This document shows positions 8,123 to 18,380 of a DNA stretch of 64,000 nt, one piece after another. Source of the stretch: Flavobacteriaceae bacterium bin25 (GTDB taxonomy: Bacteria; Bacteroidota; Bacteroidia; Flavobacteriales; Flavobacteriaceae). Both the position numbers and the translations under genes were made by a program. Below the pieces are notes generated by a model, which saw only the letters and a program-made list of their open reading frames with translations, did no database searches and had not been told where the DNA came from. The stretch spans positions 1 through 64,000 of the forward strand of contig MPMN01000006.1 of NCBI GenBank assembly GCA_002238525.1. Reading direction: 5' to 3'. The first letter of the stretch is position 1, and each line of letters starts with the position of its first letter.

Positions 8123-9568
8123 ATGGGCTATACGGAGAAAGAATTACAGGAAAAATTAGAAACTCAAGAATATCAATATGGTTTTTATACCGATATTGAA
8201 TCTGAAACTTTCGACAAAGGACTTTCTGAAGAGGTTATTCGAAAGATCTCTGCCAGAAAAGAAGAACCTCAATGGATGGTGGATTGGCGCTTGCAGGCCT
8301 ATAAGCATTGGTGCAAAATGAAAGAACCCAATTGGGCGAATATCAGATATAAAAAACCCGATTTTCAGAATATATCATATTATTCAGCACCAAAAAAGAA
8401 ATCTAAGTATAATTCTCTTGATGAAGTAGACCCTGAACTTCTTGAAACCTTTAAAAAACTGGGTATATCAATACAAGAACAGAAACGTCTAACCGGTGTT
8501 GCTGTAGATATTGTTATGGATTCTGTTTCTGTGGCGACCACTTTTAAAAAGACCCTCGAAGAAAAAGGAATTATTTTTTGCTCCATTTCTGAAGCCATTC
8601 AAAACCATCCAGAATTGGTTAAAAAATATATTGGTACAGTAGTTCCCCAGAGAGATAATTTTTATGCGGCTTTAAATAGTGCTGTGTTTACTGATGGGTC
8701 GTTTTGCTATATACCCCCTGGGGTAAAATGTCCGATGGAATTGAGCACTTATTTTAGAATTAACCAAGCTGGCACAGGTCAATTTGAGAGAACCCTTGTT
8801 ATCGCAGAGAAAGGAAGCTATGTCAGTTATCTTGAGGGATGCACTGCACCAGCTCGTGATGAAAACCAGCTCCACGCAGCTGTTGTGGAACTGATAGCAC
8901 TTCAGGATGCCGAGATTAAATACTCAACAGTTCAAAACTGGTTCCCGGGAGATAAGGATGGAAATGGTGGAGTGTTCAATTTTGTAACAAAAAGAGGTCT
9001 TTGTCACCAAGGAGCTAAGATTTCTTGGACACAAGTGGAAACCGGATCAGCTATAACTTGGAAATATCCTTCTTGCATCTTGAAAGGTGACAATAGTATT
9101 GGAGAGTTTTATTCTATTGCAGTAACCAATAATAAACAACAAGCTGACACGGGTACCAAAATGATTCATTTGGGTAATAATACTCGTAGTACCATTATAT
9201 CAAAAGGAGTATCTGCTGGCAAATCTCAAAATAGCTACCGTGGTCTGGTCCAGATTTCTCCACGCGCAAAAAATACTCGTAATTTTTCCCAGTGTGATTC
9301 ATTGTTGATGGGTAATAATTGTGGTGCTCATACTTTTCCATACATCGAATCAAAAAATAGTTCTGCCCAGATTGAACATGAGGCCACAACAAGTAAAATT
9401 GGTGAAGAGCAAATTTTCTATTGCAATCAAAGAGGTATTGATACGGAAAAAGCCATTGCACTTATCGTCAACGGTTTTAGCAGTGAAGTATTAAATAAGC
9501 TACCTATGGAATTTGCAGTAGAAGCCCGTAAATTGCTTGAGATTTCACTTGAAGGATCAGTTGGATAA
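8123..9568 (+). CDS. sufB: Fe-S cluster assembly scaffold protein SufB
   Basis: A core subunit of the SufBC2D complex on which Fe-S clusters are built. The 481-residue length is normal. Recognisable blocks are [13 protein letters not shown] near residue 55, [17 protein letters not shown] near 200, [20 protein letters not shown] near 235, and the C-terminal [20 protein letters not shown] with the RGID that follows. The beta-helix domain carries the SufD contact surface. sufC starts 17 bp downstream, so the genes are co-transcribed. Confidence 0.97.
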   Translation: MGYTEKELQEKLETQEYQYGFYTDIESETFDKGLSEEVIRKISARKEEPQWMVDWRLQAYKHWCKMKEPNWANIRYKKPDFQNISYYSAPKKKSKYNSLDEVDPELLETFKKLGISIQEQKRLTGVAVDIVMDSVSVATTFKKTLEEKGIIFCSISEAIQNHPELVKKYIGTVVPQRDNFYAALNSAVFTDGSFCYIPPGVKCPMELSTYFRINQAGTGQFERTLVIAEKGSYVSYLEGCTAPARDENQLHAAVVELIALQDAEIKYSTVQNWFPGDKDGNGGVFNFVTKRGLCHQGAKISWTQVETGSAITWKYPSCILKGDNSIGEFYSIAVTNNKQQADTGTKMIHLGNNTRSTIISKGVSAGKSQNSYRGLVQISPRAKNTRNFSQCDSLLMGNNCGAHTFPYIESKNSSAQIEHEATTSKIGEEQIFYCNQRGIDTEKAIALIVNGFSSEVLNKLPMEFAVEARKLLEISLEGSVG

Positions 9569-9585
9569 TATCAAAATTATAACTA

Positions 9586-10329
9586 ATGCTTCGAATAGAT
9601 AACCTACATGTCAGTGTTGAAGGCAAAAAAATATTAAATGGAATTGATCTCCATGTAAATCCGGGAGAGGTCCATGCTATCATGGGACCAAATGGATCTG
9701 GGAAATCAACCCTTGCATGGGTTGTTGCTGGAAACGAAGACTATCAAGTCCAAGAGGGTTCGATACATTTCAAGGGTGAACCTATAGATGACCTGGATCC
9801 TGATGAGCGTGCTGTACAGGGTCTTTTTCTTTCTTTTCAGTATCCTGTTGAAATTCCCGGGGTTACGGTTACTAATTTCATGAAAACTTCCGTAAATGCG
9901 TTGAGAAAAGCAAGGGGACTAGGTGATATGCCAGCGAGAGAATTGCTTCAAAAAATTCGAAAAACTGCTGAAAAACTTCAAATTGACTCAAAATTTTTGT
10001 CTAGATCTTTAAATGATGGCTTTTCAGGAGGAGAAAAAAAACGAAACGAAATTTTTCAGATGATGATGCTTGAGCCTACACTAGCTATTCTTGATGAGAC
10101 TGATTCAGGATTAGACATAGATGCACTCAAAGTAGTTGCTAAAGGAGTCAATGAGTTGAGAAGTTCAAGTCGTGCAACAGTATTGATTACCCATTACGAA
10201 CGATTGTTGGAGTATGTAGTTCCAGATTTTGTTCATGTGATACTGGATGGAAAAATTGTCAAAAGTGGGGACATAACCTTGGCTCGAAAACTCGAAGATC
10301 AGGGTTATGATTGGATAAAAAATAATTGA
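9586..10329 (+). CDS. sufC: Fe-S cluster assembly ATPase SufC
   Basis: The ABC-type ATPase of the SufBCD complex; ATP binding drives the conformational change needed for cluster formation. It is soluble, not a transporter. The 247-residue protein shows Walker A GPNGSGKST (about residues 35-43), the signature FSGGEKKRNEI near 146, Walker B LAILDETDSGLD near 170, and the switch histidine in LITHYERLL. The stop overlaps the TTG start of sufD by 4 bp (TTGA). Confidence 0.97.
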   Translation: MLRIDNLHVSVEGKKILNGIDLHVNPGEVHAIMGPNGSGKSTLAWVVAGNEDYQVQEGSIHFKGEPIDDLDPDERAVQGLFLSFQYPVEIPGVTVTNFMKTSVNALRKARGLGDMPARELLQKIRKTAEKLQIDSKFLSRSLNDGFSGGEKKRNEIFQMMMLEPTLAILDETDSGLDIDALKVVAKGVNELRSSSRATVLITHYERLLEYVVPDFVHVILDGKIVKSGDITLARKLEDQGYDWIKNN

Positions 10330-11660
10330 TACAAAGCTTGGAATTCAAAGAAAAATTACTTTCCTCTTTTTTTGCCCTTCAGGAAGCTGTTTCAATTGAT
10401 GATAATCCACTTATTGAAGAGCGACGGCATCAAGCCTTTAAGACCTTCGAAGAGAAAGGATTTCCCAATAAAAAACAAGAAGCTTGGAAATATACTTCCA
10501 TATCTCCATTATTGTCTGAGGACTATGTGATTTTCCCTAGAGGTCAAGTTGGGATACATCCCAACGATGTTAAAAAATACTTTCTCTACGAAATGGACAC
10601 CTATAAGATCGTTTTTATTGATGGTGTATATAGTCCATTTTTATCGAACACTCATCATGATGGTTTTGATGTAAATCTTCTGTCTGTAGCCTTGAACCAA
10701 AAAAAGTACCAAAAAACGATTGGTCGGTATTATGACAGAATTGCTTCTTCAAAAGAATCTTTGGTAGCACTCAATACTGCTTATGCTCATGAAGGTGCGT
10801 ATATTTATATTCCTAAAAATCAGGACCCCCTCTCACCAATTGAAATTCTTCATTTTTCTTCCGGTGATTGTGCTGCATTGTGGTTGCAGCCCAGAAACTT
10901 GATTATTGCAGAACAGGGAGCTGAGGTCCAGATTATTGAACGCCATCAATCACTAGTAGAACACCCGGTTGTGACGAATTCAGTAACGGAAATCTACGCA
11001 GGTCAAAATGCTAATATTGAGTACTATAAAATTCAAGACGATTTGGATAGTGCATCGTTGATTGACAACACATTTATCCATCAAGCCAAAGACAGCAATG
11101 TAAGCATCCATACATCGTCTCTCGGGGGTAAAATTGTTCGGAACAACCTTACTTTTTATCAATCTGGTCAGGGCATCAACTCCATTTTAAAAGGAATAAC
11201 CGTATTGGAAAGAAATCAGCATGTAGATCATTCTACCTTGGTTCATCACGCACATCCTAATTGCGAATCACATCAAGACTACAAGGGTATTTTTACAGGG
11301 AGCTCCCAAGGTATATTTAACGGAAAGATTTTGGTTGATCGAATTGCCCAGAAAACAAATGCATTCCAGCAAAATAACAATATCATTTTAAGTGATGAGG
11401 CATTAGTGAATGCCAAACCGCAATTAGAAATTTTTGCAGATGATGTTCGCTGTTCTCATGGCTGTACTGTGGGACAATTAGATCAAAACGCATTGTTTTA
11501 TACACGCTCCCGGGGTATTCCTCTAAAAGAAGCCGAAGCTCTTTTGACCTATGCTTTTGCCAACAATGTCTTGGAGAGTGTATCAATTCCCATATTAAAA
11601 AAACACATCAGCCACCAAATTGCCGCCAAGTTTGGTGTTGAAATGGGATTTGGTATTTAA
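10326..11660 (+). CDS. sufD: Fe-S cluster assembly protein SufD
   Basis: A partner of SufB in the SufBC2D scaffold, needed for iron acquisition. The 444-residue protein has the SufD-type N-terminal helix (RHQAFKTFEEKGFPNKKQEA then WKYTS), and a beta-helix ending in ADDVRCSHGCTVGQLDQNAL then FYTRSRGI, typical of the SufB/SufD family. No ATG lies near the N-terminus. The likely start is TTG at 10326, which overlaps the sufC stop as TTGA and so would be read by translational coupling. sufS begins directly after the stop. Confidence 0.95.
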   Translation: MIQSLEFKEKLLSSFFALQEAVSIDDNPLIEERRHQAFKTFEEKGFPNKKQEAWKYTSISPLLSEDYVIFPRGQVGIHPNDVKKYFLYEMDTYKIVFIDGVYSPFLSNTHHDGFDVNLLSVALNQKKYQKTIGRYYDRIASSKESLVALNTAYAHEGAYIYIPKNQDPLSPIEILHFSSGDCAALWLQPRNLIIAEQGAEVQIIERHQSLVEHPVVTNSVTEIYAGQNANIEYYKIQDDLDSASLIDNTFIHQAKDSNVSIHTSSLGGKIVRNNLTFYQSGQGINSILKGITVLERNQHVDHSTLVHHAHPNCESHQDYKGIFTGSSQGIFNGKILVDRIAQKTNAFQQNNNIILSDEALVNAKPQLEIFADDVRCSHGCTVGQLDQNALFYTRSRGIPLKEAEALLTYAFANNVLESVSIPILKKHISHQIAAKFGVEMGFGI

Positions 11661-12878
11661 GTGATGTTTGACGTTCATCAAATCCGTAAAGACTTTCCAA
11701 TTCTCAGTCGATTGGTCAATGGTAATCCGTTAGTCTATTTCGACAATGCCGCCACTAGTCAAACTCCCCAACAAGTCATTGATTCCATTGTTGATTACTA
11801 CCATAGATACAATTCCAATATTCATAGGGGTGTACATTCATTAAGTCAGCAGGCTACCGATGCTTACGAAGATGCACGCAAAAAGGTTCAGGCTCATTTC
11901 AACATTAAGAAACCTGAAGAAATCATTTTCACCTCAGGTACTACTCATAGTATCAATTTAGTGGCTTCGGGTTATGCAAAAACTGTAAAGCCTGGTGACC
12001 ATCTCTTGGTTTCTGCAATGGAACATCATTCCAATATTGTGCCTTGGCAATTGCTTTGCCAAAAGACTGGTGCTATCCTTAAAGTAATTCCCATGAATCC
12101 AGAGGGCAGTTTAGAAGTCGAAAAGATTGATACTCTTTTAAGCCCCAAGACAAAAGTTGTGTTCATTGGACATGTTTCGAACGCCATAGGGACAATCCAA
12201 CCCATTGAATATATCATAGAAAAGGCCCACTCTCACGGAGTAGAAGTACTCGTTGATGGTGCTCAAGCTGCACCCCACATTCAAGTTGATTTACAGAAAT
12301 TGGATGCTGATTATTATACTGCTTCGGCCCACAAAATGTGCGGGCCAACCGGGATAGGAATTCTATTTGGGAAAAAGGAATTTTTAGAGGAACTGCCACC
12401 CTATCAGGGTGGAGGTGAAATGATATCAGAAGTTACTTTTGAAAAGAGCTCTTATGCTGACTTACCGCATAAATTCGAAGCCGGCACACCAAATGTTGCT
12501 GGTGCAATAGCTTTTGGTGCTGCCATTGATTATCTGAATAATGTTGGTTATGAAAATTTCGTGCCTTATGAGGAAGAACTATTGGGATATGCTTCAAATG
12601 TATTGAGAACTATTGATGGCATAACAGTCTATGGCGATTTGATTGACAAAACACCGGTGATTTCATTCAACATAGATCAACTACATCCTTATGATATTGG
12701 AAGTATTCTAGATCAGCAGGGTATAGCTGTTCGAACTGGTCATCATTGTGCTCAGCCGATTATGGATTTTTATCACATTCCAGGAACTATTCGAGCATCT
12801 TTTTCCTTTTACAATACCAAACAAGAAATTGATAGAATGTTTGGTGCTCTCAAGAAGGCGATAAAAATGTTAAAATAA
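11661..12878 (+). CDS. sufS: Cysteine desulfurase SufS (class V aminotransferase fold)
   Basis: A PLP enzyme that removes sulfur from cysteine and passes it, through SufE, to the SufBCD scaffold. The 405-residue protein has the PLP lysine K225 in ASAHKMCGPTGIG and the catalytic cysteine C363 in RTGHHCAQPIM, the group II (SufS) arrangement. The frame opens with GTG at 11661, followed at once by ATG at 11664; the latter is the likelier start. In related genomes sufE, sufT and a DUF2480 gene follow. Here the downstream sequence is repeat DNA and those genes sit 25.8 kb away at 38679. Confidence 0.96.
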   Translation: MMFDVHQIRKDFPILSRLVNGNPLVYFDNAATSQTPQQVIDSIVDYYHRYNSNIHRGVHSLSQQATDAYEDARKKVQAHFNIKKPEEIIFTSGTTHSINLVASGYAKTVKPGDHLLVSAMEHHSNIVPWQLLCQKTGAILKVIPMNPEGSLEVEKIDTLLSPKTKVVFIGHVSNAIGTIQPIEYIIEKAHSHGVEVLVDGAQAAPHIQVDLQKLDADYYTASAHKMCGPTGIGILFGKKEFLEELPPYQGGGEMISEVTFEKSSYADLPHKFEAGTPNVAGAIAFGAAIDYLNNVGYENFVPYEEELLGYASNVLRTIDGITVYGDLIDKTPVISFNIDQLHPYDIGSILDQQGIAVRTGHHCAQPIMDFYHIPGTIRASFSFYNTKQEIDRMFGALKKAIKMLK

Positions 12879-12930
12879 AAGGACGTTTGCAGGATATGAG
12901 TTATACGATAAAGCTATTTGAGGAACTTTA

Positions 12931-13403
12931 CGCAAGTTTGTCAAAATCGGATTTCCAGCTCTGATAACTAACCACTTATACCATAACGAACACTATATTG
13001 CTCAATAAGTTTATGTATTTACTCTACTGCTAAACAACTTAGGCGCTAAATTTTCTATGAGCAACTTTAATGTATAAATGGTATTATACATCTATCCGCT
13101 ACAACAAAGCCTTCTTCTTTGAACTGATATTGTCGCTTTATAAGGGGAATAATTCCGCCCATTTCGGCTTTTAGAGGGGGTAATTGTAAGTATTTCCGGC
13201 TCTTGAACGGTGCACCATTTTAAGTTGGATAATTGTATGTAAATCATTCTAAGTATTATTACAAGTACATAGTTAAAATTTATAAAAAATCAAATTACGG
13301 TGTAATTATAGTGATTTTCATGACTTTCAATAGTTGAGAATCAGAACGAATTGGATTACACTAGGGTTGAAAGAAAAGGGTGTAAAATAAATCGTGGCTG
13401 ATC
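12931..13403 (+). repeat. Long direct repeat, copy 1 (CGCAAGTTTGTCAAAA end family)
   Basis: It starts with CGCAAGTTTGTCAAAATCG and matches 34706-35100 in the same orientation, with small indels, through ACAACAAAGCCTTCTT, TATTGTCGCTTTATAA, CATTTTAAGTTGGATAATTG and AAAATAAATCGTGGCTG. Without the inserted MITE it would be about 366 bp. The first part is also shared with one end of the 31037-31461 element, so this is one end of that mobile family joined to further sequence. No coding potential. Confidence 0.75.
12979..13083 (+). mobile_element. 105-bp MITE-like element, copy A
   Basis: The ends are TACCAT and ATGGTA with TTGCTCA at offset 20-26 from each end. Flanks are TTA on both sides, equally readable as a TA duplication. 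It differs from copy B (5402-5506, opposite orientation) by one base in 105. The related repeat at 34706 lacks it and shows the uninterrupted site (ACCACTTATAGATC), which fixes the insertion point. Confidence 0.88.
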
Positions 13404-13550
13404 GAAAAGTTGGGGGAAATATATGATATGGTCAATTCTTATGTATAAAATAGAAGCCAATCAAGTATGGAAAACTTATTTTTAGGTAGTGGATGATATT
13501 TTGAAGATAGATGTGGTGGATTTGATTAACTTCAAGAAATAGAAAAACAA

Positions 13551-16500
13551 ATGATGAATTCCATAAACTGGTCAGATTTTAACGGCGATAAATTTCAAGT
13601 TTTCTGTAATGGTTTGTTAAGTTTTGAACTGGGAAAGGACTTTGTACCTTTTAGTGCACCAGGAGGTGATCAAGGTATTGATGGTTTTTTTGATGGCGAA
13701 TACAACGGTAAAAAACTAAAATGCAGGTTTCAAGCAAAATTTCATCACCCTAATACTGGAAGATATCCTGGATATTACCAGTTGAAAGATCAGGTTAAAA
13801 AGGACATAGAGAAGAACATACAAGACGAAAACACAATAATTTTTATTACTAACGTTGAGTTAAATCCAGGACAAAGAAAGGAAATTAAGAACATAGCTGA
13901 AAAAGCATTAAAGGAAACTCATATAGAATTTGATATTTGGGACGGAGCCAAAATAGACACATTGCTTGCCCATCATCCAATCGTCAATCTTTGGTATACA
14001 AGCCAGTTAAATCACTTGATTCAAGAATATTCAGAATGTTATCACAAGGAGCTTAATGAGACAGTAAATAATATTTATGATTTTTCTAATAAGTTTTATC
14101 ATAGAAAAGATAAGTTGAATATCCTTAATGAGTTCATTAGCGATAATACTAAAACAGTTGCACTAATAAGTGGAGAAGCCGGAATTGGAAAGACTCGACT
14201 TTGTGTTGAATTCTTTAAACAATATATTGATGCAAATAATGATTGGAAAGCTTTGGTAATTAGATTACATAAACTTGACTTTAAAGTATTACAAAAAGCT
14301 TTAACAGGAGAAAAAAACTATGTTGTACTAGTTGATGATGCTGATAGTTTTGACGCAAAAGATTTAGCAGATTTATTGAATATTGCCAAAGGAATAAAAG
14401 AAAATAAGGTTAAGTTACTATTAACGGTTCGTTGCAAGTTTATTGAACATGTCCTTAGGAACATTAATCCCGCAGACAAGAATGACATAATAAAACGGAT
14501 AAAACTTGATAAATTAACGAGAGAAGAAACTGCTCAATTTTTAAAAAGTGAATTAACAAATGATATAATTGGAGAACATCTTGGTTATTTCGTAGATATC
14601 ACATACGGAATTCCTGTTGTGATTATGACTCTATTAAGGGTTATTAAAAACGGGCGTTCTCCATCTGATATAAAGAAAGATGATTTTTTTAAAGATTATG
14701 TTAAAGAGTATTTTAAAAAAAACATTGAATTAACAAATAAGGATAAAGAAATAAAAAGAAGGGATATTGAAAAAATCATCTCATTGTTTTCTCTTATTGA
14801 ACCAATTCGTATTGATGACGAAAGTCTCATTCAACAAATTGCTGCTACTGAAAAAATATCATATGAAGATGTAGAAATTATTCTTCAATCAATGAAATCA
14901 CAGAATATAATTTCTGGTTACCACCAATATGAGATTAAACCTGACATATATAGCGATCTGTTTTTAGAAGAAAAACTAAATTCTAAATCATGGTTGGAAG
15001 AAAAGTTAAGATACAATGGATCCTATGCCAATAATATTATAAGGAACGTTGGATATGCTCATCAGAATAAACAGGATGATAATATTCTACAAAAACTATT
15101 AGAAGAGCATATTAATCAAATAGACACCTGTAGTGATAATCAAGAACTCACTAAAATTCTTGAAACGGTGTATGTGATAACCTATATTAAGCCACTTATC
15201 GCAGAAGAAACGGTAAAAAAAACACTTTCAATATATACAAATGAACAACATCCTTTAAATAGAGAATTTCAAGATTCGCTGACTCAAAAAAAATACTCTC
15301 TTGATTTTTCTATTAATAATCTAAAGCAGATCATATATAACCTATTCCAGCTTGAAGATTATTTTTTACATGCATATAAATACTCGGAGAGTCTCTATCA
15401 ATTAACCAGAGATGATGGGATTATTTCCGATATATCTGGTTTTAGAAAAAGCGATCAGTTTGAAGGTTTTAATTGTGAAAGACAAAATAAAATACTTGCT
15501 GAAAGCGGTAAAGCATTAAATTCAAATGATAAAAACAGGTGTCTTTTTGCAATTAGGTTATTAAGATTTATGCTAAATCTAAAATTTATTAGGTCGAATA
15601 CATATTTCTATCAAATTCAAAGCTATACTTTAATTATTCCTGAAAATAAATATGTAAAAAAACTTAGGAAAGAAACTATAAATTCATTGATTGATTTTTT
15701 CAACAAAACATCTTTTAAAGCATTTAAAGAAGAAATTGTCGGAATAATTGTTGATGTACCAAGGAATATTTTAGCAGTAAGAGAAAAGAAGATTTATAAA
15801 GGAAATGATGAAATTAAAATTGTTTTTAATTTTTTACTTTCAATTTCTAATGATAACATTCTTGAATTGAGGCATAAAAAACATATAAAAGATCAGTTGT
15901 ATTGGTTCAAAGAATGGGATATTGATTCTTCATTTTATGAAGTCATAGATAAGATTAAAGAAAATCTATCTAAAAATGATCTTGCTGAGCAATTGATGGA
16001 TTTATTTAATCCTGGGTACGACAATTTAGCGGGAAATAAGCCATACGAAATTAATGCAAATGCATTAATAAATAAATATTCTGGTGTGGATTTAGGAAAT
16101 GCACTAGTTAAAGTCGTTGCTCAAATTGAGTATGTGCCACTTCAATTTTATGGCTTTTTAGATGCTATTACTTCTGATTTAAGTAAAACAGTAAGATTTA
16201 TCAGCCATTTGTGGGATACGAATAGGAGTTTTGTAGCCCAATATTGCTCTAATATATTCAGAAAGTTAAGATTCTCTGAGAACTATGAAAAAATCTACTG
16301 GGAATACATAGAAAAATTAAGTGCGGAAAATACAGAATGGGCTAGAAATTGTATGTTTCATGTGTATAATTCGCGTAAGATTCACGATGCATTCATAAGT
16401 CAGAATAATAGTAAGAGATTTCTAAAAAGCAAAGACGCTAACCTTATTATAGAATTATTTCAAAACTCCACAGTCCAAAATTATTATTATATAGCACCAA

Positions 16501-17414
16501 CTCTTCCCACATTATTTCTTTTCGATAAAACGTTAGCCAAAAATCAAATAGAAAAGTTTTTAGAAAATTGCAATGACCAACACCTTGATAGTCTGTTTTT
16601 TGGTTTTGATCCAATTAAAGAAAAGAATTATCCCGAAATAAAAGAATTAGTCTTAAAAAAGACAATTCGTATAAATATTCAGTCGCATGGATTACAATCA
16701 TTTTTATGTGAAATAATTCGAAAAGATGGATTTCAGGAGGTACTCAATTATATAGAAAATCGGTTTCTTTTTATGAGAGAATACTATTTAGTAAACAAAA
16801 GCCTATTAGGCTATAAATATATCCCTGAACATGGTTATGGTATAACTAAAGGGTTATCTGGAGAGCAAAAGATGAAAATATTTTCGATGGTTATCAATTG
16901 GTTTGTTCAATTTGATTATAAATCACACGATAAATATTTTACAAAAGATACTGAGAAGTATTTTGCAATAGACATGATTGAATTATTTAAAGTTCAAGAC
17001 ACTATTGACCGAGATATAAAAGTTGTTTATGAAAAGTTAATCACTAAATACAAAACTAACTCTGAGAAACTAATGAATATCGCTCTTTCCTTATCTGAGT
17101 TTAAACGGAAAAATGAAGCTTATATAGATTTGGTAATAGAGATTTTGAAATCTGCACATCAAAACATAAAAGAACAAGATTTCGAAAGGCTAACCAAGCA
17201 ATGCTTTAGTTCATTGATTTCGATGTGCAATACAAGTGCAGTAACACCTGGTCAACCATTTTCCGAAGATTTAGAGCTTAAGGAATTGTTGGAAAAGGCT
17301 TTAAAACGATTGCAAGAAAAAGACTTAGCAATTAGAAAGTTTTTCTCAAAAGTTATAGAAATAGTGCAAGATGATATTGACACAGAAAGGAAAAGGTATT
17401 ATGAAGTATGGTAA
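13551..17414 (+). CDS. Mrr-like nuclease-STAND NTPase fusion, candidate anti-phage protein
   Basis: A 1287-residue protein with a layout typical of antiviral STAND proteins. The N-terminal 150 residues look like an Mrr-type restriction endonuclease: GGDQGIDGFF with D40 and D44, then RFQAK with Q61 and K63, a PD-(D/E)xK-like core. A P-loop NTPase follows: Walker A GEAGIGKT at 208-215 and Walker B VVLVDD at 258-263, with a following TVRCKF sensor-like strand. From about 400 to the end the protein is long, helical and without recognisable motifs, as expected for a ligand-sensing repeat domain. Inference: recognition of a phage component triggers oligomerisation and DNA cleavage. Its 3' end overlaps the next gene by 7 bp. 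I cannot assign it to a named Avs class. Confidence 0.75.
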   Translation: MMNSINWSDFNGDKFQVFCNGLLSFELGKDFVPFSAPGGDQGIDGFFDGEYNGKKLKCRFQAKFHHPNTGRYPGYYQLKDQVKKDIEKNIQDENTIIFITNVELNPGQRKEIKNIAEKALKETHIEFDIWDGAKIDTLLAHHPIVNLWYTSQLNHLIQEYSECYHKELNETVNNIYDFSNKFYHRKDKLNILNEFISDNTKTVALISGEAGIGKTRLCVEFFKQYIDANNDWKALVIRLHKLDFKVLQKALTGEKNYVVLVDDADSFDAKDLADLLNIAKGIKENKVKLLLTVRCKFIEHVLRNINPADKNDIIKRIKLDKLTREETAQFLKSELTNDIIGEHLGYFVDITYGIPVVIMTLLRVIKNGRSPSDIKKDDFFKDYVKEYFKKNIELTNKDKEIKRRDIEKIISLFSLIEPIRIDDESLIQQIAATEKISYEDVEIILQSMKSQNIISGYHQYEIKPDIYSDLFLEEKLNSKSWLEEKLRYNGSYANNIIRNVGYAHQNKQDDNILQKLLEEHINQIDTCSDNQELTKILETVYVITYIKPLIAEETVKKTLSIYTNEQHPLNREFQDSLTQKKYSLDFSINNLKQIIYNLFQLEDYFLHAYKYSESLYQLTRDDGIISDISGFRKSDQFEGFNCERQNKILAESGKALNSNDKNRCLFAIRLLRFMLNLKFIRSNTYFYQIQSYTLIIPENKYVKKLRKETINSLIDFFNKTSFKAFKEEIVGIIVDVPRNILAVREKKIYKGNDEIKIVFNFLLSISNDNILELRHKKHIKDQLYWFKEWDIDSSFYEVIDKIKENLSKNDLAEQLMDLFNPGYDNLAGNKPYEINANALINKYSGVDLGNALVKVVAQIEYVPLQFYGFLDAITSDLSKTVRFISHLWDTNRSFVAQYCSNIFRKLRFSENYEKIYWEYIEKLSAENTEWARNCMFHVYNSRKIHDAFISQNNSKRFLKSKDANLIIELFQNSTVQNYYYIAPTLPTLFLFDKTLAKNQIEKFLENCNDQHLDSLFFGFDPIKEKNYPEIKELVLKKTIRINIQSHGLQSFLCEIIRKDGFQEVLNYIENRFLFMREYYLVNKSLLGYKYIPEHGYGITKGLSGEQKMKIFSMVINWFVQFDYKSHDKYFTKDTEKYFAIDMIELFKVQDTIDRDIKVVYEKLITKYKTNSEKLMNIALSLSEFKRKNEAYIDLVIEILKSAHQNIKEQDFERLTKQCFSSLISMCNTSAVTPGQPFSEDLELKELLEKALKRLQEKDLAIRKFFSKVIEIVQDDIDTERKRYYEVW

Positions 17415-18265
17415 GTGAAAAACTAGTCGACTTCAGCAGACAAAAAGACGCAATTGTAACCGGTATTAAAAAAATAAAAAATTCTAAGAATCTTTATAAA
17501 TCAGAATTGCATGACATTTTCAAGCCATCCAAGTTTAATATTGATGACCTTGAATTGATAATAACTTCTATTGAGAATAAACTTAGGAAAATTGAAATGA
17601 TATACTTTACATATTTTAATTCTGAATATGACTCAAGTATAATTGTAAATAATGTTGTGCCATCGTCGGTTGAAGGAATGATTACAAATAAAATAATTGA
17701 AACTAAATTTGACTTTGGTGACAGTATCTTAAAAAATCGGGTTGATATTGATACGCCGATTCTTTATAAGGAAATCATTAATACACAATTTCAATCATTT
17801 ATACTCTCTGTTGCATCATTATATGAAGTGCTCGTAAAGCTATGTGAAACATTATTAAAAAAAATTGCAATCCATATTGGAAATAAAGCCCCAAGTGTTC
17901 GATTAGACAATTTTGTTCTATATTGGGACATACTTGTAGAACTTGATTACAGAAAAGATGATGAGTTTTATAAATGGAGGTTGAATCATAGAAATTTTAT
18001 TGATAAATACTTAAATCAAATAAATACTTTAAGAAATCGATTTATTCATGGTTATTCAATTAATTTAGAAATCAACCATAAAAAATATATAGTCAGCAAT
18101 TACGACACAAAAAATTTTCGTTCTGTGTCTGGTGATAAGTTAATTACAGAATTAATACTGGATAACTTCAAGGAAAATATTTTACTAAACACACGTAAAT
18201 TAACGACACAAATCTTGGATTTATTTGTAAAGAAACTTTCTCGTCCAAGAAAGATTCCAATGTAA
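17408..18265 (+). CDS. HEPN-like protein coupled to the STAND gene
   Basis: A 285-residue protein of unknown family. The N-terminal half is helical and charged. In the C-terminal half, LNQINTLRNRFIHGYSINLE contains R209-N-x-x-x-H214, the RNxxxH motif of HEPN domains, preceded by helices (FILSVASLYEVLVKLCETLL) that resemble the four-helix HEPN core. HEPN proteins in defence loci are often RNases or toxins, but the motif alone does not prove catalysis. It overlaps the STAND gene by 7 bp, which implies co-translation and joint function. It could be a second effector, an adaptor or a regulator. The following 115 bp are unremarkable. Confidence 0.55.
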   Translation: MVSEKLVDFSRQKDAIVTGIKKIKNSKNLYKSELHDIFKPSKFNIDDLELIITSIENKLRKIEMIYFTYFNSEYDSSIIVNNVVPSSVEGMITNKIIETKFDFGDSILKNRVDIDTPILYKEIINTQFQSFILSVASLYEVLVKLCETLLKKIAIHIGNKAPSVRLDNFVLYWDILVELDYRKDDEFYKWRLNHRNFIDKYLNQINTLRNRFIHGYSINLEINHKKYIVSNYDTKNFRSVSGDKLITELILDNFKENILLNTRKLTTQILDLFVKKLSRPRKIPM

Positions 18266-18380
18266 TCTTCTGGTCAAAATATTTATCCCAAAAACCAATC
18301 AAAAGCAACCAAAATTCGTTCAAATGTCTTATTGGATTCAATAAAAGAATCCATTACTGGAAAAACAAATGAAATAAGGT

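Larger units (their letters stand above)
12879..13550. other. Junction between sufS and the defence module
   Basis: No gene seen. Nearly all of it is a long repeat (12931-13403) shared with 34706-35100, here interrupted by a 105-bp MITE (12979-13083). The last 147 bp before the STAND gene are AT-rich and should hold its promoter, but no clear TAnnTTTG element stands out. This marks the left edge of the segment separating sufS from sufE. Confidence 0.6.
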
